This document shows, in pieces, positions 1 to 7,321 of a stretch of DNA of 9,963 nucleotides (the stretch's first letter is position 1; the number at the start of each line of letters is the position of its first letter). The stretch is taken from assembly GCA_009699025.1 (NCBI GenBank), contig WLOZ01000040.1, positions 1 through 9,963 of the forward strand, written 5' to 3'. The notes beneath the pieces were generated by a model. The model ran no database searches. It worked only from the letters and a program-made list of their open reading frames with translations, and was not told where the DNA came from. Origin of the DNA: Actinomycetota bacterium (GTDB lineage: Bacteria; Actinomycetota; Actinomycetes; S36-B12; CAIYMF01). Position numbers and translations under genes: made by a program.

Positions 1-3000
1 GGCCTTGAACAGCGCCACGAGGAACGCCACGGCGGTCAGCGAGCGCTCGCCACCCGAGAGCAGCGAGAGACGCTTGATCTTTTTGCCGGGCGGGCGGGCC
101 TCGACCTCGATGCCGGTGGTGAGCATGTCATTCGGGTCGGTGAGAATGAGCCGACCCTCTCCCCCGGGGAACAGTCGCGCGAATACCCCCTCGAACTCGC
201 GCTCAGTGTCGCGGAAGGCCTCGGTGAACACCTGCTGCACTCGCTCGTCGACCTCGCGGATGATCTCGAGGAGGTCGCGCCGCGACTGCTTAACGTCTTC
301 GAGTTGCTCGGTGAGGAACTGGTTGCGCTCCTCCAGCGCCGAGAACTCCTCAAGCGCCAGAGGGTTGACCCGTCCCAACAGAGCAAGAGCCCTTTCGGCC
401 GACCGCATGCGACGCTCCTGCTGGCCGCGGTCGTACGGGTAGGGCTGCGGTTCGGGCGCGTTGGGGTCGATCTCATCGCCAGGCGCCGAGGGCGACGGTG
501 GCACCGGCTGCCCGGGGCCGTACTCATCGATGAGCACCTCGGGAGCGATGCCAAAGTCCTCCATGGCCTTGAGCTCGAGGGCCTCGATTCGCAGGCGCTG
601 CTCGGCCCGCGCCACCTCGTCGCGGTGCACGACGTCGACCAGCTGCTCATGCTCGGCTCCCAGCGTCCGCAACCTCGCCCTCGTTTGCTGCAGCTCGCCG
701 TCGCGCCGGGCACGCAGCGCCTCGGCGCCCTCGCGCTCGACGGTGGCCGAGGCAATCGACTGCTCAAGCCGAGCCAGCGCGTACTCAGCGCCCACGCGCA
801 CGGCGGCGGCGGTGATGGCCTCACGCTCGCGCCTGGCCTTGCGCTCGAGGGCGCGCCGGATGCTCTCTCGCTCGTCGCGGGCGGCCCGCTCGAGCGACTC
901 GGCACGCGCCATCACTGCGCGGATCCGCTCCTCGCCGGTGCGCACAGCGAGCCGGGCGTCGACCTCGGTGGACCGGGCTGCGGTGGCCACCTCAGCCATG
1001 CGGTCGCGCTCATCGGTCGACGGAGTTGACTCGTCGGGCTCTGACTCGGCGACCACCAGCCGAGCGCTCAGCTCGGCGAGGGTGGCCTCGTCGTCGGCCC
1101 GGGCGCTGGTGGCCGCGGCCTGCGACGCGGCGAGCCGCTCGGCCTCACCCGCGGACGCACGGGCCGCACTGCCGAGCTGCCCGAGCTGTTCCGCGACCGC
1201 CGCCATGCGGGCGTCACTATCGTGCAGCCGTGCCAGCGTGGCCTGAGCCACCGCCAACGCCTCAGCGTGCTCGGCTGCTGCACGTTCAAGGTCGAAGCGC
1301 ACCCGCTCACAGCGGTGGCTGACCTCGGCGAACCGCTCGCGCGCCTCGTCGAGGGCCGCCTGCACCTCGAGCAGGCTCAGACCGCCCGACGACCCACCGC
1401 TAGCGACCATCGGACCGATCACGTCACCGTCGCGCGTGACGGCCGTGAGGCTCGGGTGGCTGGCGACCAGCGACTGCGCATCATCGAGGGTGGCGACGAC
1501 CGCCACTCGGGCCAGCACATCAGCCAGGGCGGGACGCAATTCGGGGGGTGCGGTGACGACATCGATGGCGTAGCGCGCGCCCTCGGGCAGCGTGGGCCAT
1601 GGCTCGTTGGCACGGCCAGTGTCGGCGGCCGCCACCACCAGCGTGGCACGGCCAGCGTCGTGGGAGCGCAGCCGTCGAAGAGCCGCGACAGCAGACTCGT
1701 GGTCGGCGACAGCGACAGCGTCGGCCGCCGACCCCAGTGCCGCGGCCACCGCGGCCTCGTACCCGTGCTCAACCCTGATGAGAGCCGCAACCGAGCCCAG
1801 CAGCCCCGACACCTCCTCGCCTGCTGCGAGCAGGGCGGCGCCGCCGTCGCGACGGGCCAGGCCAAGCTCGAGGGCCTCGACCCGTGCCTGGAGCGCTGCG
1901 CGGTCACGGTCTGTCTCCTGGTCGGCCAGCCGCAGCGCCTCGATTCGACCCTCAACCTCGGCAAGCGTGCCAGCGGCCTCCTCATGCTCCTCGTCGAGCC
2001 CCAATTCGCCCTGGTCGAGGCCTGCTATTTCATTCTCGAGCGCGCGGAACGCTGTGGCAGCGCTATCGGCCCGGGAGCGAGCCCCCTCGACCTGCTCGGC
2101 CAGACGTCGCGTCTCGGCGTCGCGGGTTTGGAAGCGCTCGCGGGCAGCGGCCACCTGACCGGAGAGTCGCGCGAGTCCCTCGCGTCGATCGGCCACCGCT
2201 CGCGCCGTGGCCTCGAGCCGTCGCTCCTCGGCGGCCAGAACAGACTCGGCCTCGGCGCGGTTGCGCACGGCATCGGCCAGGGCGGCACGGTCGACCTCCA
2301 CCTCACGGCCGAGGTCGAACTCCTCGGCACGCGCCTCACGGGCCTGCCCCTCGAGCTCGGCGGGGTCGCGGCCCGGCGCCTCGTCGGCGGAGTCGGGGGC
2401 CAGCAGGCGCATGCGGTCGGAGGCCAGCGAGAGCGTTCCGTCGAGCCGCTCGCGCAGGGCGGACAGCCGGTACCACGTCTCCTGGGTACGAGCGAGCACC
2501 GGAGCGTCAGCAGCGAGATCGGCCTCAAGCACGGCCTCCCGCGACTGGTCGGAGGCCATCGCCGCCTCAACCTCGGCCTGACGCTCGCGCAGGGCGGTCT
2601 CGTCGGCCACCTCCTGCTCGAGGGTGGCCGACATCGCAATGAGATCGTCGGCAAGCAGCCGCAGCCGGGAGTCGCGTAGGTCGGCCTGAATGACCTGCGC
2701 GCGACGCGCGACCTCGGCCTGCTTGCCGAGGGGCTTGAGCTGGCGACGCAGCTCGGTGGTGAGGTCCTGCAGCCGGGTGAGGTTGGCCTGCATTGCCTCA
2801 AGCTTGCGCAGCGCCTTCTCCTTGCGCTTGCGGTGCTTGAGAACTCCCGCGGCCTCCTCGATGAACCCCCGACGTTCCTCCGGGCTCGCGTGCAGGATCG
2901 CGTCGAGCTGACCCTGCCCCACGATGACGTGCATCTCACGGCCGATTCCGGAATCACTCAGCAGCTCCTGCACGTCGAGCAGACGGCTGGGGGTTCCGTT

Positions 3001-3342
3001 GATCGAATACTCGGACCCGCCGTTGCGGAACATGATGCGCGAGATGGTGACCTCGGCGTAGTCGATGGGCAGGGCGCCATCGGTGTTGTCAATGGTGAGC
3101 AGCACCTCGGCACGTCCGAGCGGCGCGCGCCCCGCGGTACCGGCGAAGATGACGTCTTCCATCTTGCCGCCGCGCAGGCTCTTGGCCCCCTGCTCGCCCA
3201 TCACCCAGGCGAGCGCGTCGACCACGTTCGACTTACCCGAGCCGTTGGGGCCCACCACACAGGTGATTCCGGGCTCGAAGTTCAGGGTGGTCGTGGAGGC
3301 GAAAGACTTGAACCCTCGGAGGGTCAGGCTCTTGAGGTGCAC
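1..3342 (-). CDS. smc: Chromosome segregation ATPase SMC (partial, C-terminus beyond left edge)
   Basis: SMC forms the DNA-entrapping dimer that, with ScpA and ScpB, compacts and segregates the chromosome. The frame is open for 1114 codons from a GTG at 3342 to base 1. The N-terminus MHLKSLTLRGFKSF leads to Walker A GPNGSGKS (residues 31-38) and a Q-loop in VMGEQGAK (47-54). A long charged coiled coil follows, then a hinge at roughly residues 505-660 ending near GDVIGPMVASGG. The returning coil contains a proline-rich break beginning EYGPGQPVPPSP (about 935-975), which I recall from actinobacterial SMCs. The ABC signature LSGGERSLTA is at 1095-1104. Walker B (DEVEAALD in the family) should lie just past the window, so about 75-100 residues are missing. 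The start is supported by GAGGAG six bases upstream and by the standard SMC N-terminus. No frameshift was noticed in the stretches translated. Confidence 0.97.
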   Translation of the reverse strand, partial: MHLKSLTLRGFKSFASTTTLNFEPGITCVVGPNGSGKSNVVDALAWVMGEQGAKSLRGGKMEDVIFAGTAGRAPLGRAEVLLTIDNTDGALPIDYAEVTISRIMFRNGGSEYSINGTPSRLLDVQELLSDSGIGREMHVIVGQGQLDAILHASPEERRGFIEEAAGVLKHRKRKEKALRKLEAMQANLTRLQDLTTELRRQLKPLGKQAEVARRAQVIQADLRDSRLRLLADDLIAMSATLEQEVADETALRERQAEVEAAMASDQSREAVLEADLAADAPVLARTQETWYRLSALRERLDGTLSLASDRMRLLAPDSADEAPGRDPAELEGQAREARAEEFDLGREVEVDRAALADAVRNRAEAESVLAAEERRLEATARAVADRREGLARLSGQVAAARERFQTRDAETRRLAEQVEGARSRADSAATAFRALENEIAGLDQGELGLDEEHEEAAGTLAEVEGRIEALRLADQETDRDRAALQARVEALELGLARRDGGAALLAAGEEVSGLLGSVAALIRVEHGYEAAVAAALGSAADAVAVADHESAVAALRRLRSHDAGRATLVVAAADTGRANEPWPTLPEGARYAIDVVTAPPELRPALADVLARVAVVATLDDAQSLVASHPSLTAVTRDGDVIGPMVASGGSSGGLSLLEVQAALDEARERFAEVSHRCERVRFDLERAAAEHAEALAVAQATLARLHDSDARMAAVAEQLGQLGSAARASAGEAERLAASQAAATSARADDEATLAELSARLVVAESEPDESTPSTDERDRMAEVATAARSTEVDARLAVRTGEERIRAVMARAESLERAARDERESIRRALERKARREREAITAAAVRVGAEYALARLEQSIASATVEREGAEALRARRDGELQQTRARLRTLGAEHEQLVDVVHRDEVARAEQRLRIEALELKAMEDFGIAPEVLIDEYGPGQPVPPSPSAPGDEIDPNAPEPQPYPYDRGQQERRMRSAERALALLGRVNPLALEEFSALEERNQFLTEQLEDVKQSRRDLLEIIREVDERVQQVFTEAFRDTEREFEGVFARLFPGGEGRLILTDPNDMLTTGIEVEARPPGKKIKRLSLLSGGERSLTAVAFLVALFKA

Positions 3343-3348
3343 GAGTCA

Positions 3349-3354
3349 CTCCTC
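3349..3354 (-). promoter_or_regulatory. Ribosome binding site of smc
   Basis: GAGGAG on the minus strand, six bases before the GTG at 3342. It settles the GTG start, which is also where the conserved SMC N-terminus begins. Confidence 0.8.
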
Positions 3355-3366
3355 GCCGGGTGGGCT

Positions 3367-3413
3367 CCGGCCCTAGGGGCCGGGGCCCGTGGGGTGCCTG
3401 GGGCACGGGGCAC
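3367..3413. repeat. Hairpin, G-quadruplex motif and tandem 7-mer in the smc leader
   Basis: Three structures overlap here. First, a perfect inverted repeat CCGGCCC-TAG-GGGCCGG spans 3367-3383 (7-bp arms, 3-base loop). Second, the plus strand carries five GGGG tracts at 3376-3379, 3382-3385, 3391-3394, 3400-3403 and 3407-3410, with loops of 2, 5, 5 and 3 bases, which is a canonical intramolecular G-quadruplex pattern. The plus strand is the template for smc. Third, GGGGCAC is directly repeated at 3400-3406 and 3407-3413, and GTGCC-TGG-GGCAC forms a small inverted repeat at 3394-3406. The block ends 25 bp before the smc start. The hairpin has no T-tract, so it is not a standard intrinsic terminator. 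The remainder of the 203-bp gap (3343-3545) is G/C-rich, with no gene and no convincing -35/-10 pair; the nearest -10-like hexamer, TAGGCT, has no -35. Confidence 0.6.
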
Positions 3414-3545
3414 GCGCGGGACAGCCGTTACCGGGGGGAGCCGGGGAGGCGAACTGAGCCGAGCTGTTCGGGGAAGCACGTCAGCCTACCGCGCGGTGTT
3501 CTCGGCCTCCGAGGCAGACGCCGCACCTGGAACCCGGCGGGGCCC

Positions 3546-3740
3546 TCAGGCCAGCGCGGACTGCGCCGGCTCGGCGGCCACGGCGACGCCGAGAGCCCTG
3601 TCGATGGACTGCGACACCAACTCCGAGCGGAGGTCGGCGTTCTCCGCCTCGAGGAGCCGCACTCGGGAACGGAGTCGGGCGACCTCGGCGAGGACACGAG
3701 CGTCCGGACCCGACAGGTGTCCGTAGAGGGCCTTCGCCAT
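3546..3740 (-). CDS. Small coiled-coil protein of unknown function (64 aa)
   Basis: This short ORF encodes a soluble 64-residue protein starting MAKALYGHLSGPDARVLAE. Residues about 16-45 are rich in Leu, Val, Arg and Glu in a heptad-like pattern (VARLRSRVRLLEAEN, then LRSEL), consistent with a short coiled coil. An Ala-rich tail ends at SALA. No signal peptide or membrane segment is seen. I take the ATG at 3740 as the start because GGGGA lies five bases upstream. An in-frame ATG at 3806 would add 22 residues of unconserved-looking Thr/Ser/Arg sequence and has no comparable site. From memory, small proteins with a similar MAKAL..GPD..LAEV opening occur in other actinobacteria, but I cannot confirm a family. 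It lies 89 bp after mutM and 203 bp before smc, so it probably has its own promoter. The function is unknown; oligomerisation or binding a partner coil is the most that can be inferred. Confidence 0.72.
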   Translation of the reverse strand: MAKALYGHLSGPDARVLAEVARLRSRVRLLEAENADLRSELVSQSIDRALGVAVAAEPAQSALA

Positions 3741-3745
3741 GAGAT

Positions 3746-3750
3746 TCCCC
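3746..3750 (-). promoter_or_regulatory. Ribosome binding site of the small coiled-coil gene
   Basis: GGGGA on the minus strand, five bases before the ATG at 3740. It favours this start over the in-frame ATG at 3806. Confidence 0.5.
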
Positions 3751-3771
3751 GATGTCGTGGGTGAGGTGCAT

Positions 3772-3786
3772 GTATCGCGCCGATAC
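3772..3786. repeat. Inverted repeat upstream of the small coiled-coil gene
   Basis: GTATCG and CGATAC form perfect 6-bp arms around a 3-bp spacer, 31 bp upstream of the ATG at 3740 and inside the 89-bp gap after mutM. Position and geometry fit a dimeric regulator site or a leader hairpin. No convincing -35/-10 pair could be assigned around it, and a 6-bp repeat may be chance. Confidence 0.3.
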
Positions 3787-3829
3787 CTTGAAAGCGTGAC
3801 AGCCACCCTGAGCGGCCGTCAAATCCGGC

Positions 3830-4699
3830 CTACCAGCGCGGGTGCGAGGGAGTGCGCTGACAGCCGGGGCACCGGTACGACGAGCGGTTCATAAACGATT
3901 CTCGACGCATCAGGCGGCCGCACCGCAGGCAGGGCTGGTCCTCGCGCCCGTAGGCGGCCAGCCCCCGCTCAAAGTAGCCGCTCTCGCCGTTGACGTTGAC
4001 ATAGAGCGAGTCGAATGAGGTGCCGCCCTCGGCGAGGGCCTCGGTCATCACGTCGCGAGAGTGCCGCAGTACCTCGCGCACCTGCCCCGCGGTGAGCCGG
4101 TCAGTGGCAGCGGCCCAGTGCCTCCTGCTGCGCCACAGCGTCTCGTCGGCGTAGATGTTGCCGATGCCCGACACCAGCGACTGGTCGAGTAGCGCGCGCT
4201 TAAGCCCGGTTGCCCGCGAACGCAGGCGACGCGAGAACGCCGCGTCGTTGAACAGCGGGTCGAGCGGATCTCGCGCAATGTGCGCCACCGACCTAGGCAC
4301 TTGCCCGCGTGCGTCGTCGGGCTGGCGCTCCTCCACCATGAGGCCGCCGAAGATGCGCTGGTCGACGAAGCGCAGTTCCAGCCCATCGTCGTCGAATCGC
4401 ACGCGCACACGCAGGTGTCGCTCGACGGGCGCATCAGGCTCGACCACGAGAAGCTGCCCGCTCATGCCGAGGTGCGCCACCAGCGCCATCGAGTTCGACA
4501 GCGGCAGCCATAGGTACTTGCCGCGACGACTCGCCCCCACCACGGTCAGGCCCTGAAGCACGGCAGCGAAGTCGACCATGCCTCCCTCGTGTCGCCGCAC
4601 TGAGCGCGAGTCGAGCACCTCGACAGACTCGATCGTGCGATCGCGCACCCAGCGGTCGAGGCCGCGGCGCACCACCTCCACCTCCGGAAGCTCAGGCAT
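3830..4699 (-). CDS. mutM: Formamidopyrimidine-DNA glycosylase (Fpg/MutM)
   Basis: This is a bifunctional base-excision repair enzyme that removes 8-oxoguanine and formamidopyrimidines and cleaves the abasic strand by beta/delta elimination. The 289-aa protein has the usual family length. It begins [10 protein letters not shown]; after Met removal, Pro2 is the Schiff-base nucleophile and Glu3 the general acid. Lys61 in SRRGKYL matches the conserved beta-hairpin lysine. The helix-two-turn-helix segment [13 protein letters not shown] is at 177-189. A C-terminal zinc finger has Cys257, Cys260, Cys277 and Cys280, and the family arginine is in [12 protein letters not shown]. All catalytic residues are present, so this is Fpg rather than an inactive paralogue. 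The ATG follows the rnc TAG by 2 bases with no strong ribosome binding site, suggesting coupling to rnc. The gene is the last of the tight DUF177-rpmF-plsX-rnc-mutM run, and 89 bp follow before the next gene. Confidence 0.97.
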   Translation of the reverse strand: MPELPEVEVVRRGLDRWVRDRTIESVEVLDSRSVRRHEGGMVDFAAVLQGLTVVGASRRGKYLWLPLSNSMALVAHLGMSGQLLVVEPDAPVERHLRVRVRFDDDGLELRFVDQRIFGGLMVEERQPDDARGQVPRSVAHIARDPLDPLFNDAAFSRRLRSRATGLKRALLDQSLVSGIGNIYADETLWRSRRHWAAATDRLTAGQVREVLRHSRDVMTEALAEGGTSFDSLYVNVNGESGYFERGLAAYGREDQPCLRCGRLMRRESFMNRSSYRCPGCQRTPSHPRW

Positions 4700-4701
4700 C
4701 G

Positions 4702-5406
4702 CTACTGCCGCCGGGCCTGCAGTTCGGCGTAGGCGGTCGCGGCCGCCTGCTGCTCGGCCAGCTTCTTACTACGTCCCTCTCCCCCGCCGTACAGCGCGTC
4801 GCCCACCCGGACGCGCGCGGTGAACTGCTTCGAGTGGTCGGGCCCGAACTCCTCAACCACGTACTCGGGCACGCCGAGCGCGAGCTCGGCAGTCAGCTCT
4901 TGCAACGAGGTCTTCCAGTCGAGCCCGGCGCCCAGCGTGGCAGCCTCGACCAGCAACGGGTCGATGAGGCGGTGAACCACCGAGGTGGCCACCTCGATGC
5001 CACGGTCGAGATACACCGCCCCCAGGACCGCCTCGAGCGTGTCGGCGAGGATCGATGACTTGTCACGCCCACCGGATGACTCCTCCCCCTTGCCGAGCAG
5101 GAGGTGGTCGCCGAGGCCGAGGTCACGGCCCACGTCAGCCAGCGCGCGCGCGTTGACCACGGCCGCCCGTAGCTTGGCCAGCTGACCCTCGGGCAGCGTG
5201 GGATGTACCGAGTAGAGCGTGTCGGTGACGACGAGCCCCAGCACGGAGTCGCCCAGGAACTCGAGCCGCTCGTTGGTCGGCACCCCGCCGTTCTCGTAGG
5301 CCCAGGAGCGGTGGGTGAGCGCGAGTTCAAGGAGAGTGGGGTCGACCTCGACCCCGAGCCGCTCGCATAGCTCACGACGCCGCTCGACAGGCGATGGCAG
5401 GCTCAT
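4702..5406 (-). CDS. rnc: Ribonuclease III
   Basis: RNase III cleaves double-stranded RNA, including the 16S and 23S precursor stems, and acts as a homodimer. The 234-aa product has normal length. The signature [12 protein letters not shown] is at 45-56, with metal-binding Glu49 and Asp53. A second acidic pair is in [16 protein letters not shown] (Asp122, Glu125). The nuclease domain covers about 10-150. A double-stranded RNA-binding domain follows from DWKTSLQEL (about 163) to the end, including the terminal basic stretch [12 protein letters not shown]. The ATG overlaps the plsX stop in an ATGA tetranucleotide, and mutM starts 2 bases after the TAG, so it is embedded in the operon. No strong ribosome binding site precedes it, so coupling to plsX translation is likely. 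In some bacteria RNase III cleaves its own mRNA leader; nothing here shows that directly. Confidence 0.97.
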   Translation of the reverse strand: MSLPSPVERRRELCERLGVEVDPTLLELALTHRSWAYENGGVPTNERLEFLGDSVLGLVVTDTLYSVHPTLPEGQLAKLRAAVVNARALADVGRDLGLGDHLLLGKGEESSGGRDKSSILADTLEAVLGAVYLDRGIEVATSVVHRLIDPLLVEAATLGAGLDWKTSLQELTAELALGVPEYVVEEFGPDHSKQFTARVRVGDALYGGGEGRSKKLAEQQAAATAYAELQARRQ

Positions 5407-6455
5407 GTACGAAGCCCCATCTCGTACCGTCGGGCGGCCACAAGTTCGGCGAGTCGAGACCCGGTGCGATCGACGAGTCCGGTGCGCGCTGCGAGGGCCG
5501 CCAGTGCTGCGGCTGCCGCGATGGCTCCCGCGTCGGCAGAGCCGTGCGCCACGACGCTGACGCCAGCGACTCCGACCAGCATTCCCGCGGCGAATTCAGA
5601 GTGCGAGATGTCGGCGATCAGCGCCCGCGCTGGGCCCGGATCTCCGTACCGCTCGCCGAGGTGGTGGGCGGTCCACGCCACTGCGCCCTCGAGGGCCTTG
5701 AGCGCCACATTTCCGGTGAACCCGTCGGTGACAACCACATCGGCGTGACGCCCCGACGAGAGGTCGTGCCCCTCAACCGGTCCGACGTAGCGCAGCGGAA
5801 GCGCTTCGAGCAGTTCGTGTGCCTCGCGTCGGGTCGCATCACCCTTGCCAGCCTCCCCCCCGACGGTCAGCAGGCCCACGCGGGGCTGATCGATGCCGAG
5901 CGCCTCCGCGTAGCAGGCACCCGCGAGGGCGTGCTGCACAAGGAGGTCGGCCGTCATTCCGGTGCCGGCACCGGCGTCGAGGAGCACCACCGGGCCCGCC
6001 AGCGCGGGAAGTACCACTGCGAGGGCTGGTCGGGTGATACCCCGCAGTCGTCCGAGCACGAAGGTGGCGGCGGCGAGGGCCGCGGCAGTCTGTCCCGCCG
6101 AGAGGAATGCATCGGCCCGGCCACGCTGAACGAGTTCGGCGGCCACCCGAACACTGGTACCGCGGCGGGCTCGCACGGCAGCCGCGGGGTCGGCGCCCAT
6201 AGGAACGCCCTCCAGCGCCTCAACGATGTCGATCCGCCCCAGCGGCACCGACCGTCCGGTCGCAGCGATCGAGTCGAGCAGATCACGAAGAGCGGACGGG
6301 GGACCTACGAGTAGCACTGACAGCAGCGGGTCGGAGTCGAGCGCGAGCAGGGCTCCATCGACCACCACGGCCGAGCCGTGGTCGCCTCCGAGCGCGTCAA
6401 TAGCAATGCGCACCGACGCGGGCGGCAATTGCTCGAGAGCCTGAGCTGAGCTCAC
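5403..6455 (-). CDS. plsX: Phosphate acyltransferase PlsX
   Basis: PlsX converts acyl-ACP and phosphate to acyl-phosphate, the acyl donor for PlsY in phospholipid synthesis, as a peripheral membrane enzyme. Family motifs are clear: [14 protein letters not shown] near the N-terminus, [66 protein letters not shown] and [14 protein letters not shown] near the end. The start is uncertain. The frame is open back to a GTG at 6506 inside rpmF. GTG at 6455 is 13 bases after the rpmF stop and gives 350 aa; GTG at 6413, directly before RIAIDALGG, gives 336 aa. None has a good ribosome binding site. I chose 6455 for spacing. The last bases overlap the rnc start (ATGA). The linkage rpmF-plsX is old and widespread in bacteria and may coordinate lipid and ribosome production, but here that is inference from position. 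Confidence 0.94.
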   Translation of the reverse strand: MSSAQALEQLPPASVRIAIDALGGDHGSAVVVDGALLALDSDPLLSVLLVGPPSALRDLLDSIAATGRSVPLGRIDIVEALEGVPMGADPAAAVRARRGTSVRVAAELVQRGRADAFLSAGQTAAALAAATFVLGRLRGITRPALAVVLPALAGPVVLLDAGAGTGMTADLLVQHALAGACYAEALGIDQPRVGLLTVGGEAGKGDATRREAHELLEALPLRYVGPVEGHDLSSGRHADVVVTDGFTGNVALKALEGAVAWTAHHLGERYGDPGPARALIADISHSEFAAGMLVGVAGVSVVAHGSADAGAIAAAAALAALAARTGLVDRTGSRLAELVAARRYEMGLRT

Positions 6456-6468
6456 GGCCTGGCGGGGC

Positions 6469-6642
6469 TCAGACGTCCAGTACCTGACGCTTGTTGTAGG
6501 TGCCACAGGTCGGGCATGCGATGTGCCCGAGCTTGGGGCTCCGGCAGCGGTCGCAGGTGACGAGCGCCGGAACGGTCGTCTTCCACTGCGAGCGACGGCT
6601 ACGCGTGTTGGAACGCGACATCTTGCGCTTCGGAACGGCCAC
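6469..6642 (-). CDS. rpmF: Large ribosomal subunit protein bL32
   Basis: bL32 is a small basic protein of the 50S subunit. The 57-aa product starts [14 protein letters not shown] and ends [12 protein letters not shown], both typical of actinobacterial L32. Cys30, Cys33, Cys43 and Cys46 (CDRC and CPTC) make an intact zinc ribbon, so this is the zinc-binding form and not the cysteine-less paralogue expressed under zinc limitation. The start is GTG at 6642, three bases after the DUF177 stop, with GAGGG seven bases upstream inside the DUF177 coding end. The DUF177-rpmF pair is conserved across bacteria. Its basic composition and short length are normal for the family. Confidence 0.97.
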   Translation of the reverse strand: MAVPKRKMSRSNTRSRRSQWKTTVPALVTCDRCRSPKLGHIACPTCGTYNKRQVLDV

Positions 6643-6645
6643 GGG

Positions 6646-7236
6646 TCAGCCCTCTTCTCTCGGTTCTCTCGGTTCTCTCAGTTCAACAGGTTCGTTCGCA
6701 ACTACCTCGCCGAGCCCCTCGAGGGCGGCCCAGCGCGGGTCGATCTGGTCGTGCTCGTGCAGCGGATCGTCTACTAGCCTGACGCCACACCGGGGGCAGA
6801 GCCCCGGACAGTCGTCGTCGCACACCGGCGCGAGCGGCAGTGCCAGCACCACCGCGTCGCGCAGCATGGGCTCGAGATCAAGCAGGTCGTCCTCGAGCAC
6901 AGGTAGGTCGTCGTCATCGCTCGCGCGATAGTCGTTGTCAGCGTACCGGTACAGCTCCTGCAACTCGACATCGTGCTCGGTCACCATCGGGTCAAGGCAG
7001 CGGGAACACTCTCCCACAGCCCTGATGGTCGCCGTTCCGGTGACGTACACGCCTTCGACCACGGACTCAAGCTGAAGCTCGAGGTCGATCTCGGAACCCT
7101 CCGGAACGCCAATCACGGCCGTTCCGAGGTCCGATGGCGCCGGTGCTGCGCGATGAACCCTCACCATGGACCCAGCGCGTCGTCCGAGCTCGCGGATGTC
7201 GAGTACGAGCGGCGCGCGTGGGTCGAGGGTGGGCAC
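6646..7236 (-). CDS. DUF177 (YceD-family) protein linked to large-subunit rRNA/L32
   Basis: The 196-aa protein matches the actinobacterial YceD/DUF177 family: LVLDIRELGRRAGS (10-23), AVIGVPEGSEI (40-50), then GECSRCLDPM (76-84) and CDDDCPGLCPRCG (139-151) before DPRWAALEGL. Cys77, Cys80, Cys139, Cys143, Cys147 and Cys150 suggest a metal site. The plant homologue is reported to be needed for 23S rRNA accumulation; a bacterial role in 50S maturation is inferred from that and from the neighbouring rpmF. The GTG at 7236 is the only usable upstream start because an in-frame TGA lies three codons before it, and the conserved motif at residue 10 excludes the ATG at codon 24. AAGGA sits only two bases from the GTG, closer than usual. 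The C-terminus is an in-frame repeat, REPREPREEG, using AGA codons unlike the rest of the gene. Confidence 0.93.
   Translation of the reverse strand: MPTLDPRAPLVLDIRELGRRAGSMVRVHRAAPAPSDLGTAVIGVPEGSEIDLELQLESVVEGVYVTGTATIRAVGECSRCLDPMVTEHDVELQELYRYADNDYRASDDDDLPVLEDDLLDLEPMLRDAVVLALPLAPVCDDDCPGLCPRCGVRLVDDPLHEHDQIDPRWAALEGLGEVVANEPVELREPREPREEG
6650..6654 (-). promoter_or_regulatory. Ribosome binding site of rpmF
   Basis: GAGGG on the minus strand, seven bases before the rpmF GTG at 6642. It lies within the last codons of DUF177, directly after the 9-bp repeat array. Confidence 0.7.
6655..6681. repeat. Three tandem 9-bp repeats in the DUF177 3' end
   Basis: The plus-strand unit TTCTCTCGG occurs at 6655-6663 and 6664-6672, with a one-mismatch copy (TTCTCTCAG) at 6673-6681. 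Read on the coding strand it encodes Arg-Glu-Pro style repeats through AGA-GAA codons. The unit is a multiple of three, so copy-number change would keep the frame. The tract is much less G/C-rich than its surroundings and abuts the rpmF ribosome binding site. Confidence 0.9.
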
Positions 7237-7292
7237 GATCCTTCACAGTGGGGCGATCGGGTTCCGGCCGGATGGCACGTCACCAGACATTG

Positions 7293-7321
7293 AGGCTATC
7301 GGAGGGTGCCGCAGGCGCCAA
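7293..7321 (-). promoter_or_regulatory. Candidate sigma-A-type promoter for the DUF177-rpmF-plsX-rnc-mutM run
   Basis: On the minus strand a -35-like TTGGCG (7316-7321) and a -10-like TAGCCT (7293-7298, fitting the actinobacterial TAnnnT) are separated by exactly 17 bp. Transcription would start near 7286, giving a leader of about 50 bases to the DUF177 GTG at 7236. The 142-bp gap is the obvious break ahead of the five tightly packed genes. The -35 match is imperfect, so this is a prediction. Confidence 0.5.

Noticed and set aside
1222..2679. Long plus-strand ORF of 485 codons inside smc
   Set aside because: It is antisense to an intact, motif-rich SMC frame. Long open antisense frames are expected in G/C-rich coding sequence, and no family motif is visible in it.
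3814..3830. Inverted repeat GGCCG-N7-CGGCC at the mutM stop as a transcription terminator
   Set aside because: The stem is only 5 bp and no U-run follows on the minus strand; G/C-rich 5-bp repeats are frequent by chance here.
5394..6314. Plus-strand ORF of 306 codons over plsX
   Set aside because: It lies antisense to plsX, whose family motifs are clear; composition and lack of motifs mark it as a shadow frame.
7243..7290. 15-codon leader peptide (MSGDVPSGR...) upstream of DUF177
   Set aside because: No ribosome binding site precedes its ATG, and the proposed transcription start near 7286 would exclude the ATG.
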